64,000 bases of DNA from positions 28,222 to 92,221 of the forward strand of contig JBBANM010000013.1 of NCBI GenBank assembly GCA_040401995.1. Reading direction: 5' to 3'. The position numbers and the translations under genes are program-made. The notes beneath the pieces are model-generated. The model was not told the DNA's origin and did not search any database. It worked only from the letters and a program-made list of their open reading frames with translations. Within the stretch, counting starts at the first letter, position 1, and each line of letters begins with the position of its first letter. Positions 51,534 to 60,320 of this stretch are shown one piece after another. Origin of the DNA: Haliscomenobacter sp040401995 (GTDB lineage Bacteria > Bacteroidota > Bacteroidia > Chitinophagales > Saprospiraceae).

Positions 51534-53473
51534 ATCACAATATTTGGTGTAGTACCCTTGATTCTGGTATTTATGTATTTAATCTCAATAGAACACTTTT
51601 GTTTCACCAAACAAAAATGGACAACAAGGTTTCGCCAAAAGAATCTACTTTACCGCCGATATCGTCCTTTTTTGAGCCGAATAAATCCGAACTTTGGGGA
51701 ATATACACCAGTAATTTACTAAGATGGGACAACGTCAAAAAAATATTTGTTTTTCAATTAAGTTATTATCTCGATATATTTAACAATATTAATTACGCCT
51801 ACCAAACCAAGGAAGGCAAGTCTTTGGCCGCTATAAATAACAGCATTTACCAAATAGATTTTTCCAAAAATCAATTTGACACTACGAAATTCCTTAATTT
51901 CCCCAATTTAAAATCACAGCAAATCAGGGCTTTTCATCAAGATATCAAAGGCTTTTTCTATATATCGGACACCTACAATCGCTTAATGATTATACAAGTT
52001 ATAAACGGTCGAGTCAACCCCATTAAAACCTTTGATAACCTCGGTGAATGTTACGATTTCCACGAAGCAATGAAGGAGCAAAAATTATGGCTTGCTACTT
52101 CGCAAGGGTTATTTGTACTGGATTTGCAAAGCCTGTGGAAAAACGGAAAAAACACCCCGTCCAGCGCTTTGAAAAACATCCAAGCATTGCCCAGTATTTC
52201 TTATTATTCGGTATTACCTGATCGCCAGGACAAACTGTGGCTCAGCAGTAGCAACGGAATTCTGCAATACAATATCCACAAAAATCAGGTCTACCATTAC
52301 AATAAAAGTGACGGTCTTCAGGGAATGGCTTTCAATCAAGGCGCTTTTTTGCAGGCTTCCAATGGCGAAATTTGGATGGGCGGCGCCGATGGGGTGAATG
52401 TTTTTCACCCCGATTCTATTCGCCACAAAACTGATTTTCCGCGTATTTTGATCGAAAATATTAAGATCAATGATGTCAATAACAACTTTAAGCAAAATGT
52501 ACAATTGCTGAATCAATTGCCCCGCCTAAAGTACAATGAAAATACCTTGTCCTTTGATTTTCTAGCACTGGAATACAACAATCCCGAATCGATTCAATTT
52601 AAATACCGCTTAACGGGGCAGGATACGGCTTGGGTCATGGTCAATAATCCAGGGTTTATTCGTTTTTCAAAATTACCCGCCGGAGACTATACCCTCGAAT
52701 TAATGGCCACCAATTCTGATGGCGTTTGGATGCCAGCGACAATGGCAAAAAAAGTAAGTTTTTATATCCCTTTGCCCTGGTGGCGTACCTGGTGGTTTTT
52801 CCTCCTTTGCATCGTCCTTGTTGGCGCCGCAGTATATGGCATCGTTGCCTACCGCTTTGAACAGGCCTTGAAAATTGAACGCATGCGGGTGCGCATCTCC
52901 AGCGATTTGCACGATGATGTGGGCACCATTCTAACCGGTTTGGCCATGCAGTCGGAAATTCTGGAATTAACAGCCAATGAAACGACCAAACCCAAGCTGC
53001 AACGGATCAGCGAACTGAGTCGCAGCGCAATGTCGCACATGCGCGACACCGTGTGGGCGATCGATGCGCGCAAAGACAAGCTCGAGAACCTGCTCGACCG
53101 CATGCGCGAGCACGCGGAGGAAACACTAGCGCCCAAAGGCATTGCTTTTGATTTCCAGGTAGACCAGCTTGACTTGCACAAAAACGTTCCCTCCCACATT
53201 CGCCGCAATTTGTACCTCATTTACAAAGAAGCGATCACCAATACCGCCAAGCATTCCAATGGCAGCGCAGTACACATTCAATTGCAAAAGATCGATGCTA
53301 CGGGTTTGGAAATGCGCATTCACGATAACGGCGTCCCGCTTCAAAAAGAATACAAAACCACCGGCGCTGGCCTCGGCAACATGCGCATGCGCACGGAGCA
53401 GATTGGCGCTACCCTACAACTGGACACTTCTTCCGGTTTTTTGATTATAATCCATTTGCCAAGGATTTCTTAA
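51530..53473 (+). CDS. Sensor histidine kinase, C-terminal part (frameshifted): propeller, Y_Y_Y, HisKA_3
   Basis: 647 residues counted from a TTG at 51530, which is probably not a real start; the frame continues upstream into the A7 junction. After more Reg_prop propeller blades (to about residue 260) comes a Y_Y_Y domain (FKYRLTGQDTAWVMVNN..., about 355-420), one membrane helix (about 430-450), then a dimerisation/phosphoacceptor HisKA_3 box with DLHDDVGTILTGL (about 468-480; phosphorylated His after Leu), and an HATPase domain with YKEAITNTAKHS and GAGLGNMRMRTEQIG. Pairs with the NarL-type regulator at 48924. This organisation is typical of Bacteroidota hybrid-like sensors. Confidence 0.8.
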   Translation: MNHNIWCSTLDSGIYVFNLNRTLLFHQTKMDNKVSPKESTLPPISSFFEPNKSELWGIYTSNLLRWDNVKKIFVFQLSYYLDIFNNINYAYQTKEGKSLAAINNSIYQIDFSKNQFDTTKFLNFPNLKSQQIRAFHQDIKGFFYISDTYNRLMIIQVINGRVNPIKTFDNLGECYDFHEAMKEQKLWLATSQGLFVLDLQSLWKNGKNTPSSALKNIQALPSISYYSVLPDRQDKLWLSSSNGILQYNIHKNQVYHYNKSDGLQGMAFNQGAFLQASNGEIWMGGADGVNVFHPDSIRHKTDFPRILIENIKINDVNNNFKQNVQLLNQLPRLKYNENTLSFDFLALEYNNPESIQFKYRLTGQDTAWVMVNNPGFIRFSKLPAGDYTLELMATNSDGVWMPATMAKKVSFYIPLPWWRTWWFFLLCIVLVGAAVYGIVAYRFEQALKIERMRVRISSDLHDDVGTILTGLAMQSEILELTANETTKPKLQRISELSRSAMSHMRDTVWAIDARKDKLENLLDRMREHAEETLAPKGIAFDFQVDQLDLHKNVPSHIRRNLYLIYKEAITNTAKHSNGSAVHIQLQKIDATGLEMRIHDNGVPLQKEYKTTGAGLGNMRMRTEQIGATLQLDTSSGFLIIIHLPRIS

Positions 53474-53576
53474 CACTTGGGGAGTGTTTCCACATCAAGA
53501 TGTAGATGCGAATCCCTCCAAATAGCAGCAACTTTGTAAGGTCAACAAGATATAAATCCTTACAAAACAACCAGCT

Positions 53577-54197
53577 ATGTTAACTATTCCTGCTTTTAAA
53601 GTGATTTATACTGCTCGCGAAATTGATGTTTTTGCCGCAGCTTACCTCCAGTGTTCCGGTTTTAATGTACCGCGTGATTATTTCGAAAACAATCAGGTAT
53701 TTTCCATCAGCTGGCACAACCAGATGATCGGCGGATTTGTGTTGGGTGCGGGAAAGACCCTACGTACTTTAGAAGTGTTTGTTGGGAACGAATCACGTGA
53801 AGCCCTGTATGAAGACATCCAGCAAGCAGCAGAACATACCGAAATGTGTTGTTTCTGGATAGAGCCCGCTTTTCGCAAAAAAACTTGGATTAACCTTTTT
53901 GTATGGTTGTGCGTAGCCTACGCCTTGCAGACTTTCGGAACAACGCAACTGATTTTCGGAACCAATTCGGTGCGTTTGGCGGCCTTGTACAGTGCAACCC
54001 CTAAGTGTAGACTAATACATGCCGACTACATCAACAATAAGCAGACTTTTGTGTTCACTGGGCCGCGCAGACATTGTCTCCTCGGTGTAGGACAGATCTT
54101 GATCTACAAATTCAAGCGTTTGGCTAAAATATCTGGCAAGCGAAAAAGAACAAGTATTAGCATTTTTCAAAAAAGTAATAATCAATATGTGGCTTAG
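53577..54197 (+). CDS. Hypothetical protein, possibly GNAT-like
   Basis: 206 residues, soluble with one semi-hydrophobic segment (about 104-118). The first half has the strand pattern FSISWHNQMIGGFVLGAGKTLRTLEVF (core MIGGFVLGAGKT, about 51-62), reminiscent of acetyltransferase-like folds, then TTQLIFGTNSVRLAALYSAT. The C-terminal 40 residues are strongly basic (KRLAKISGKRKRTS). No family can be named with confidence. It is convergent with the large kinase gene downstream, 6 bp away. Confidence 0.55.
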   Translation: MLTIPAFKVIYTAREIDVFAAAYLQCSGFNVPRDYFENNQVFSISWHNQMIGGFVLGAGKTLRTLEVFVGNESREALYEDIQQAAEHTEMCCFWIEPAFRKKTWINLFVWLCVAYALQTFGTTQLIFGTNSVRLAALYSATPKCRLIHADYINNKQTFVFTGPRRHCLLGVGQILIYKFKRLAKISGKRKRTSISIFQKSNNQYVA

Positions 54198-54203
54198 AGT
54201 GTG

Positions 54204-56429
54204 CTAGGGGTTCAAGATGATTTCATTTTGAACCTCTTCCTGCTGCGTTTCTAGGGGAAAAAACACCCGAAAGGTGGATCCTTCGCCTTCTCTGCTTTCC
54301 ACCGTTATTCTGCCGCCCATGGATTCAATTTGGGTCTTGGTGATGAACAATCCAAACCCGCGAGCATCTTCATTGCGGTGAAAAGTTTTATACATGCCAA
54401 AGATCTTTTCGCCATATTTATCCAAATTGAGACCCAGGCCATTGTCTTGAATCGCCAAGACTAAATAACCTACTTTTTTTTCGGTAAAAATATGAATTTC
54501 ACTGGGTCGAACTAGCGATCGGTACTTAACTGCATTGCTCAGGAGGTTGAGCAAAATGCTGTCCAAATACGAATCAACAATACAAACGCTTAAGTCTTCT
54601 GGAATATTAACCGTAACACTAATGGCATTTTGGGCAATCACGCCGTTTAAAATATCCAGAGTTTTTTCTACTTCCTGTTTGAGTTGTTTTGACGTTTTTG
54701 CCTTGGCTGTATTTTCACTGATGTGGATGATTTCATTGAGGTTTCGGATGGTTTCATCCAGTCGATTGGTGCTGACTTCCAGTAGATTAAAGTAAGACTC
54801 CCGTTCTTGCTCCGTTGGTTTGCTTTTCAATACCTGGATCAGTCCGGATAAATTAGAGGAGTGCGAACGGATGTTGTGCGATACGATGTAGGTGAAGCTT
54901 TTAAGTTTCGTGTTTTGCTCGCTGATGACTTGCAGCAATTCATTGGCTTTTTCGAGGTTTTCGATTTGCTCGGTAATGTCAAAACCGATGCAAAGGATTT
55001 CTTCGAGGTTGCCTTTTTTGTTCAAAATGCCTTTGAATTCCCATTTACCGGCCTTTACAACCCCATCTACCGTTGGTTTTTTCAAGATTACCTCATGAGG
55101 CGTTTCTGGTTGAAAAAAACAGCTTTCCACTACTTTGCGCAGTTTAGGATGGTCTTCTTTTACTACAATATCACTAAAATATCGACCTAGCAATTGACCA
55201 TTGCCATTGGGCGCAAAACGTTGCAAGAAATAATCATTGATGTAGGTATAATTGCCCGCTAAATCCGTTTTTAACACATATACCGATTGGCTATCGAGGA
55301 TCGATTTGTACTGTTTTGCCAGCGCTAGCGCCAAGTTTTCCGAGGCAATTAGATCGGCTTGAGCCCGTTTGCGTTCGGTAATGTCGCGGATAAAAACGAT
55401 GTTGCCCAAAAAAACCTCGTTGTTCACATTGGGCATACAGTCCACCGACAACCAAACACTTTTATCTTCACTCCCCCGATGAATTTCCAAGTCGCTGCGT
55501 ACATTTTGAGGTTTTGACAAGACCAATAATTCCGGCCAGAGCGCTAATGAGGCTTCCACCGGCATTCCCACTGTTTTTTGGGAAATCCCTAAAGTTTTCA
55601 CCGCCGATTTGTTGAGTGACACCAATAAACCGGCCGCATCGATCACCAAAACGCCATCGCTCATGTTTTCGAACAAGGATTTGTAGGCTACCGGGATCAT
55701 TGAAAACAAACCAAATTGAAACAAACCCAAATAAATGATCATTCCGCTCACTGCAAACGCAAAAGGAACCGCATCCAAATCAAGCGGAATCAATTGCATC
55801 AAATGCAGAAAGTAAGCAGTCCAGGAGCTCAAGGAACCAATCAATACCATCAATACCTGACTGATATAGGATCTGGGGACGTTCTGGATCATTTTTATCA
55901 ATATCAAATTCCCCATCAACACCCAAAAAATGGAATAGGCCTGGTGCACCCAATACAAAAAACCCTTAGAAGATTCGAGGACAAAAAAGAAGTCATTATT
56001 CTGTTTTCGGAATTCTGTATAAAACCAATGATGCTGATCATTGGTAAAAACCATGACCAGTAAAAAGACCGGAAAGATAAAGATCAGTATATGATTGCGA
56101 AATGTAAGATAAGATTGGCGATCTGCGTATTTACAAGTAAACAACCACACCAAAGGGCCTAATGCAACTGCTCCGATGTATTCCAGTCGGAGAAAAAAGA
56201 CCATGTATGCCACTTCGTTGGAACACAATTCGAGGGTATAAAAAAAAGCGTAAATCGTACAAGCCAGCATCAACCATGAGAAATAGCGCTGCCCTTGCTG
56301 GTTCCCTTTGGGGTAAGCATAGATTCCCAAGGCCATCGTAATGCAACCTGCAAAGATGACCGGTAACGAAAAAAGATTGAAATGCATCGATTGAACGATG
56401 GTGTTTTCAAGCATACGATGACCGTTCAA
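54204..56429 (-). CDS. 7TM/PAS sensor histidine kinase
   Basis: 741 residues; a start five codons later (MLENTIV, 56414) is equally possible. About seven N-terminal membrane helices (about 15-230) match the histidine-kinase N-terminal 7TM region. Two PAS domains follow (about 255-365 and 372-490), the first with SLFENMSDGVLVIDAAG. Then HisKA with YIVSHNIRSHSSNL (His near residue 520) and HATPase with DNGLGLNLDKYGEKIFGMYKTF and GFGLFITKTQIESMGG. No receiver domain or adjacent response regulator gene is present, so it is an orphan kinase. Confidence 0.9.
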   Translation of the reverse strand: MNGHRMLENTIVQSMHFNLFSLPVIFAGCITMALGIYAYPKGNQQGQRYFSWLMLACTIYAFFYTLELCSNEVAYMVFFLRLEYIGAVALGPLVWLFTCKYADRQSYLTFRNHILIFIFPVFLLVMVFTNDQHHWFYTEFRKQNNDFFFVLESSKGFLYWVHQAYSIFWVLMGNLILIKMIQNVPRSYISQVLMVLIGSLSSWTAYFLHLMQLIPLDLDAVPFAFAVSGMIIYLGLFQFGLFSMIPVAYKSLFENMSDGVLVIDAAGLLVSLNKSAVKTLGISQKTVGMPVEASLALWPELLVLSKPQNVRSDLEIHRGSEDKSVWLSVDCMPNVNNEVFLGNIVFIRDITERKRAQADLIASENLALALAKQYKSILDSQSVYVLKTDLAGNYTYINDYFLQRFAPNGNGQLLGRYFSDIVVKEDHPKLRKVVESCFFQPETPHEVILKKPTVDGVVKAGKWEFKGILNKKGNLEEILCIGFDITEQIENLEKANELLQVISEQNTKLKSFTYIVSHNIRSHSSNLSGLIQVLKSKPTEQERESYFNLLEVSTNRLDETIRNLNEIIHISENTAKAKTSKQLKQEVEKTLDILNGVIAQNAISVTVNIPEDLSVCIVDSYLDSILLNLLSNAVKYRSLVRPSEIHIFTEKKVGYLVLAIQDNGLGLNLDKYGEKIFGMYKTFHRNEDARGFGLFITKTQIESMGGRITVESREGEGSTFRVFFPLETQQEEVQNEIILNP

Positions 56430-56596
56430 AATCCATTGTTAAAATTCTAAATACGTATTTTTTTGAATCAGGTTATACAATATGTCAAATTTTAAGGAGA
56501 ATTTGGTAAACAGTGAAAAATTAAACGCAAAGGGAACGTAACTAGACTTGTGGTTATTAACAAAAAAAGTTATTTTTATTTCCCAAAACACGACCC

Positions 56597-58861
56597 GTGG
56601 AAAATAAAACACCTTCAACTTTTTTAAAAAGGTTTTCAGCGATTCTAAACGCAATATGGTTCTTTTTTCCAGGTATATTATTTGTGGTTTTAGGTCTGAT
56701 CGCTTTTTCCATGCTCCCGCAGGGGGTTGATTTAATGCAACAAAGTTTACAACACAGCCTGGGAGGTAAACTGATGATCATTTTGGGATTGGCCTTTTGG
56801 TCGTTTACCTCGTGGTACTGCTCGCGTATTCTGGCTTACAATAACGATGATTTGTATGCCGACGCTCCGGAAACCATCACTTTATTTCCCCGTCTAATCG
56901 GCTTTTTGGTATTTACCGTAGTGGGAATTGGTCTTGGTCATGCCCAAGACACCGATGATTGGCCCTATTGGTTTATTGTAGTTGATGCCATACTCTTTAT
57001 CGTCATTTATCAATTGGCCAAACGGGCAAAAAAATTGGAAGCCTTTGCTACAGGCGGTAAAAACATTACTCGATCAGCTATTGGCCTCACAGTTCTTGGT
57101 TTTGTGCTATTGCTGTTGTTTTGGAATGTTCAAATTTTGAATTTGCTCATTTTAATGATGATCCAAATTGGCGCTTTACTTTGGGTATCTTTTAGAAACA
57201 GTCAAACCCTTGAATCAAGTTACGATTTTGCAGAAACAAAAGAAAATGATTGGATCAATTGGGCCATTAAATTGATCTATTTTAACCACGTCACTAATTT
57301 GGAAAAAAACAGTAAAAAAAAGGATCAAAGCTATTTTTTTTATACCGAACGCAACATTTTCATCGGTTATCAAACTACCGCACTGATCGCTACATTATCC
57401 TATTTTGCAATTATTTTTTTCATTCCCGTTGGACGAAGTGTGGGTTCTTTTGTCTTCGTTTTGCTGGCTTTTGGCATTTTGTTGGGCGTGGGAAACATTT
57501 TAACTTTTCTTTCCTTTAAGAGCAAAACGAACTGGCATTTTATTGTCATTGCAATCATCGCTATTGCTGGATTTTTGGTGGAACCCCATTGGGTGCGAAC
57601 CATAAAACTGGATCAAATCAATTCGTACAAACAACGCCCTGATTTAAAATCTTATCTTGAAAAATGGGTGAATGATCCGATCCGCGCCAATGTACTGGCG
57701 CAAAATTCGGTAACTACCTTTCCGGTGTTTTTTATTCTTGCCGATGGTGGCGCCTCCCGTAGCGGCTACTGGGCAGCAAGTTTATTGAGTGGCTTACACG
57801 ATTCAACCCGCATAAAAGGACAAACAGCCTCTTTTTTTCAACAACATTTACTTGGTTTAGCTGGAGCCTCAGGTGGTAGCGTTGGCAATATTACTTTTGT
57901 AACAGCTTTAGCAGCGCAACATAAAAACCCTAGTTTACTTAGCCACAAGCTATGTACCAATTTCCTTAAGGCCGATTTTCTAACGCATCCCCTAGCTCGC
58001 CTTTTGGGGCCTGAATTTATTAAGTCAGTTTTCAATCCATTTTGGGGCGATCGGGCGCAAGCATTAGAAGCAACAATTGAATACCCCCAACCCAACAACG
58101 AATCTTCCAAAATTATGGCTGGAATGATGGCAGGAAATATTGACCAACTCTTTATCAATAATGACTTTACACCGCCCATTATTTGTGTAAATACCACCAG
58201 AATGCAAGATGGGAAACCCGGCATTGTATCCAATATTAAAGATTCAATTTTCAATTCGCGAGTAGATGTATTGGGTCAACTAAATCCCAAGCAAGGAATG
58301 CGCATTAGCACCACAGTGGTATTGGGCGCCAGATTTCCTTATCTTAGTCCTGCTGGGCGTATCCAAAACAATTATTTTGTGGATGGCGGCTATTTTGACA
58401 ATTCAGGCGCCGGGCCGATTATTGAGATCATCAATGGCATTCAAACATTATCCAATAATCTAAATCCAGATTTATTTTTAACCAAAGCATTAAAAAAACT
58501 GACCTTCCACGTTATCCATATTCAGAATACGCCGCTGAAAAAAGAAAAAATGGGCAAAGTGCATCCCTTTGCCAATGACCTTGCCGCCCCGTTAATTACG
58601 TTGATAGGATCCTATGGAACCCAAACTGGATTTAATGATTCCCGCTTGATTAATCTTTTGAAACGTACCAAAATTGGCTCCTATGCCGAAGTCAACTTAT
58701 ACAAAAACCCAACCGACGATTTTCCAATGAGTTGGGTGATTTCCAGCAAAGCGCTGAATCAGATGGACACCGTTGTGAAAAAAGAAAAATTTGTAAATCA
58801 GTTTTCCAAACAATTAATCAAAGGCAATTTTAAGAATTTGAATTTTTACAATCATAAGTAA
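56597..58861 (+). CDS. Patatin-like phospholipase with N-terminal membrane region
   Basis: 754 residues starting with GTG (56597). The first 350 residues contain about nine hydrophobic helices. The catalytic patatin part follows: the oxyanion-hole glycine loop ADGGASRSGYW (about residues 381-391), the nucleophile elbow GASGGSVG (about 422-429, catalytic Ser in the GxSxG-like motif) and the acidic partner in VDGGYFDNSGA (about 595-605). Patatin enzymes hydrolyse phospholipid acyl esters. An intramembrane version of this size is known from some Bacteroidota and Proteobacteria but has no settled role. Monocistronic. Confidence 0.85.
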   Translation: MENKTPSTFLKRFSAILNAIWFFFPGILFVVLGLIAFSMLPQGVDLMQQSLQHSLGGKLMIILGLAFWSFTSWYCSRILAYNNDDLYADAPETITLFPRLIGFLVFTVVGIGLGHAQDTDDWPYWFIVVDAILFIVIYQLAKRAKKLEAFATGGKNITRSAIGLTVLGFVLLLLFWNVQILNLLILMMIQIGALLWVSFRNSQTLESSYDFAETKENDWINWAIKLIYFNHVTNLEKNSKKKDQSYFFYTERNIFIGYQTTALIATLSYFAIIFFIPVGRSVGSFVFVLLAFGILLGVGNILTFLSFKSKTNWHFIVIAIIAIAGFLVEPHWVRTIKLDQINSYKQRPDLKSYLEKWVNDPIRANVLAQNSVTTFPVFFILADGGASRSGYWAASLLSGLHDSTRIKGQTASFFQQHLLGLAGASGGSVGNITFVTALAAQHKNPSLLSHKLCTNFLKADFLTHPLARLLGPEFIKSVFNPFWGDRAQALEATIEYPQPNNESSKIMAGMMAGNIDQLFINNDFTPPIICVNTTRMQDGKPGIVSNIKDSIFNSRVDVLGQLNPKQGMRISTTVVLGARFPYLSPAGRIQNNYFVDGGYFDNSGAGPIIEIINGIQTLSNNLNPDLFLTKALKKLTFHVIHIQNTPLKKEKMGKVHPFANDLAAPLITLIGSYGTQTGFNDSRLINLLKRTKIGSYAEVNLYKNPTDDFPMSWVISSKALNQMDTVVKKEKFVNQFSKQLIKGNFKNLNFYNHK

Positions 58862-58890
58862 TGACAAAAATGCCATTACTTGTTTTTCAA
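58856..58890 (+). terminator. Hairpin at the convergent end of patatin and GGCT-like genes
   Basis: AAGTAATGACA (58856-58866) and TGCCATTACTT (58871-58881) pair with one mismatch, followed by GTTTTTC. It overlaps the patatin stop and the last codons of the GGCT-like gene, and may end both transcripts. Confidence 0.5.
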
Positions 58891-59280
58891 ATACTCCAAA
58901 TAATCCCCGTCTTCAATCCAAGTCAATCTTTCCACCGGCCAACGGAAGAGGTACACAAAACCCGCTACCGTTGGCCCATTTTCCAAGGTGATGGGCACTA
59001 GCACCCGTGCGTAAAGGTCTTCCTCCTCACTTTCGGGGTCTATGCCTTCGTATGGATCCAGCATGGCGAAAACTAATTCTGGATTGCGCAATTCATACAG
59101 CGAACCATATACGCGATTGGCAAAATCCGGTAACCAAAGTGCTGCGGGGAAACTGCCCACATCATACAATTTCCCTGCAAAACTGCCCCGCCCAACCAAA
59201 CGGCTGTTTTGCTGTAAAAAAACCGCGAAATCCGTTAGATCTCCGCTTAGTAAAGTCCCGTAAACAAATAGATGAACCAT
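58876..59280 (-). CDS. Gamma-glutamylcyclotransferase-like (AIG2/GGCT) protein
   Basis: 134 residues. The family's start VYGTLLSGDL (about residues 6-15) carries the YGTL/S substrate loop, AGKLYDVGSFPA (about 40-51) is the conserved glycine loop, and LDPYEGIDPESEEEDLY (about 75-91) includes the acidic residue corresponding to the catalytic Glu. GGCT-like proteins convert gamma-glutamyl amines or peptides to 5-oxoproline, or act on related amides. The exact substrate is unknown. Convergent with the patatin gene, 15 bp apart. An 86-bp repeat lies 40 bp upstream. Confidence 0.85.
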   Translation of the reverse strand: MVHLFVYGTLLSGDLTDFAVFLQQNSRLVGRGSFAGKLYDVGSFPAALWLPDFANRVYGSLYELRNPELVFAMLDPYEGIDPESEEEDLYARVLVPITLENGPTVAGFVYLFRWPVERLTWIEDGDYLEYLKNK

Positions 59281-59321
59281 GTTTCAAGATTATGTTGATT
59301 TGGGAAACCGAACCATAATGC

Positions 59322-59407
59322 TGGACATTTTTTATTTAGAGGAAGCGTAAACCTTCCAGGTCTTGAAGACCTGGAAGGTTTAACAACCGATCATTAACAA
59401 AATGTCC
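59322..59407. repeat. 86-bp intergenic palindromic element, copy 2
   Basis: Outer arms TGGACATTTT and AAAATGTCC with a perfect inner palindrome AAACCTTCCAGGTCTT/AAGACCTGGAAGGTTT. Same length and nesting as 47356-47441. The inner palindrome alone recurs at 63801-63831. Confidence 0.8.
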
Positions 59408-59503
59408 TGTAGTATGGAACCAATACCCCTGCTTTTGGTGTATTAAATAAACTTTAAATTTTTCAGCATCAGTATTTTATTACCGCTGAAACATTAAATT
59501 GTA

Positions 59504-59581
59504 AGGGCTTATTCAGGATTCTGGTTTGATGGCGTACTGAGCTAAAATTCGCAGCTCGAAACAAATACCTGAATAAGCTCT
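59504..59581. repeat. AGGGCTTATTCAGG inverted-repeat element, short copy
   Basis: Arms AGGGCTTATTCAGG (59504-59517) and CCTGAATAAGCTCT (59568-59581) flank a core that is the reverse complement of the ends of the 23213-23372 element, lacking about 95 internal bases. Confidence 0.7.
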
Positions 59582-59600
59582 AATGTAAATCCAAATAACT

Positions 59601-60071
59601 ATGAATTGGCGTAGACTTGATGGACAACGTATTGAATTACCGATCGCCGAAGCAGTAGAAGCGACCATTCTTCGCGAAAAAGAACTCGGCAACCGGTTGA
59701 AAGTTTGTATTGGCACCGATTCGCAAATTCGCAGCGGAATCATTGAATACGCAACGGTCATCGTTTTTCTTCGCGAGAAAAAAGGCGGTTTCATGTTTAT
59801 TCAAAACGGTCGTTGGCAAAAAACGATGAGCCTCCGCGAACGGATGATCACCGAGGTGTCCAAATCGGTTGAAGTGGCTTATGCACTTTGCGATCTTTTG
59901 GACAAACACGACATCGAACTGGAAGTTCATGCCGACATCAACACCGATCCACACTTTCAGTCCAATACGGCCTTGAAAGAAGCGATGGGTTACATCCTGG
60001 GAATGGGTTTTGTGTTCAAAGCCAAACCGGATGCTTTTGCCAGCTCTGCATGTGCCGATAAGGTGGTGTAG
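59601..60071 (+). CDS. YkuK-family RNase H-like protein
   Basis: 156 residues matching the YkuK/DUF458 family. The N-terminal part has GTDSQIRSGIIEYATVIVF (core CIGTDSQ, about residues 36-42), where Asp begins an RNase-H-like strand. The second acidic strand is ELEVHADINTDPH (about 112-124). The end runs GMGFVFKAKPDAFASSACADK. The family is predicted to have an RNase H-like fold with the acidic residues in place, but activity is not established. Standing alone on the plus strand. Confidence 0.85.
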   Translation: MNWRRLDGQRIELPIAEAVEATILREKELGNRLKVCIGTDSQIRSGIIEYATVIVFLREKKGGFMFIQNGRWQKTMSLRERMITEVSKSVEVAYALCDLLDKHDIELEVHADINTDPHFQSNTALKEAMGYILGMGFVFKAKPDAFASSACADKVV

Positions 60072-60320
60072 AACCTAGGTTGAATCGACATTTTCTCCAT
60101 ATACCTAAGCTGCTCATGCTCGAGACAGCACTTGGGCTTGAGCAGCAACCCTATTATTCAAACTTCTTTAGAGCTTATCCTCCTTAATTTCCTCTCTTCG
60201 TCGGCATTTCACCCCCTATTCGTCCAATATGATGAATTTCTTCTGCTAGTTTTTCTAACATTTGGGAGCATTAATTGTTAATTCTCGACAACTCTAAAAA
60301 ACATTTTACAACCTCAAAAC

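Larger units (their letters stand above)
59281..59600. other. 320-bp gene-free region with two repeat elements
   Basis: Between divergent GGCT-like and YkuK-like genes. It holds the 86-bp palindromic element (59322-59407) and the AGGGCTTATTCAGG inverted repeat (59504-59581). No clear promoter is visible. Confidence 0.6.
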
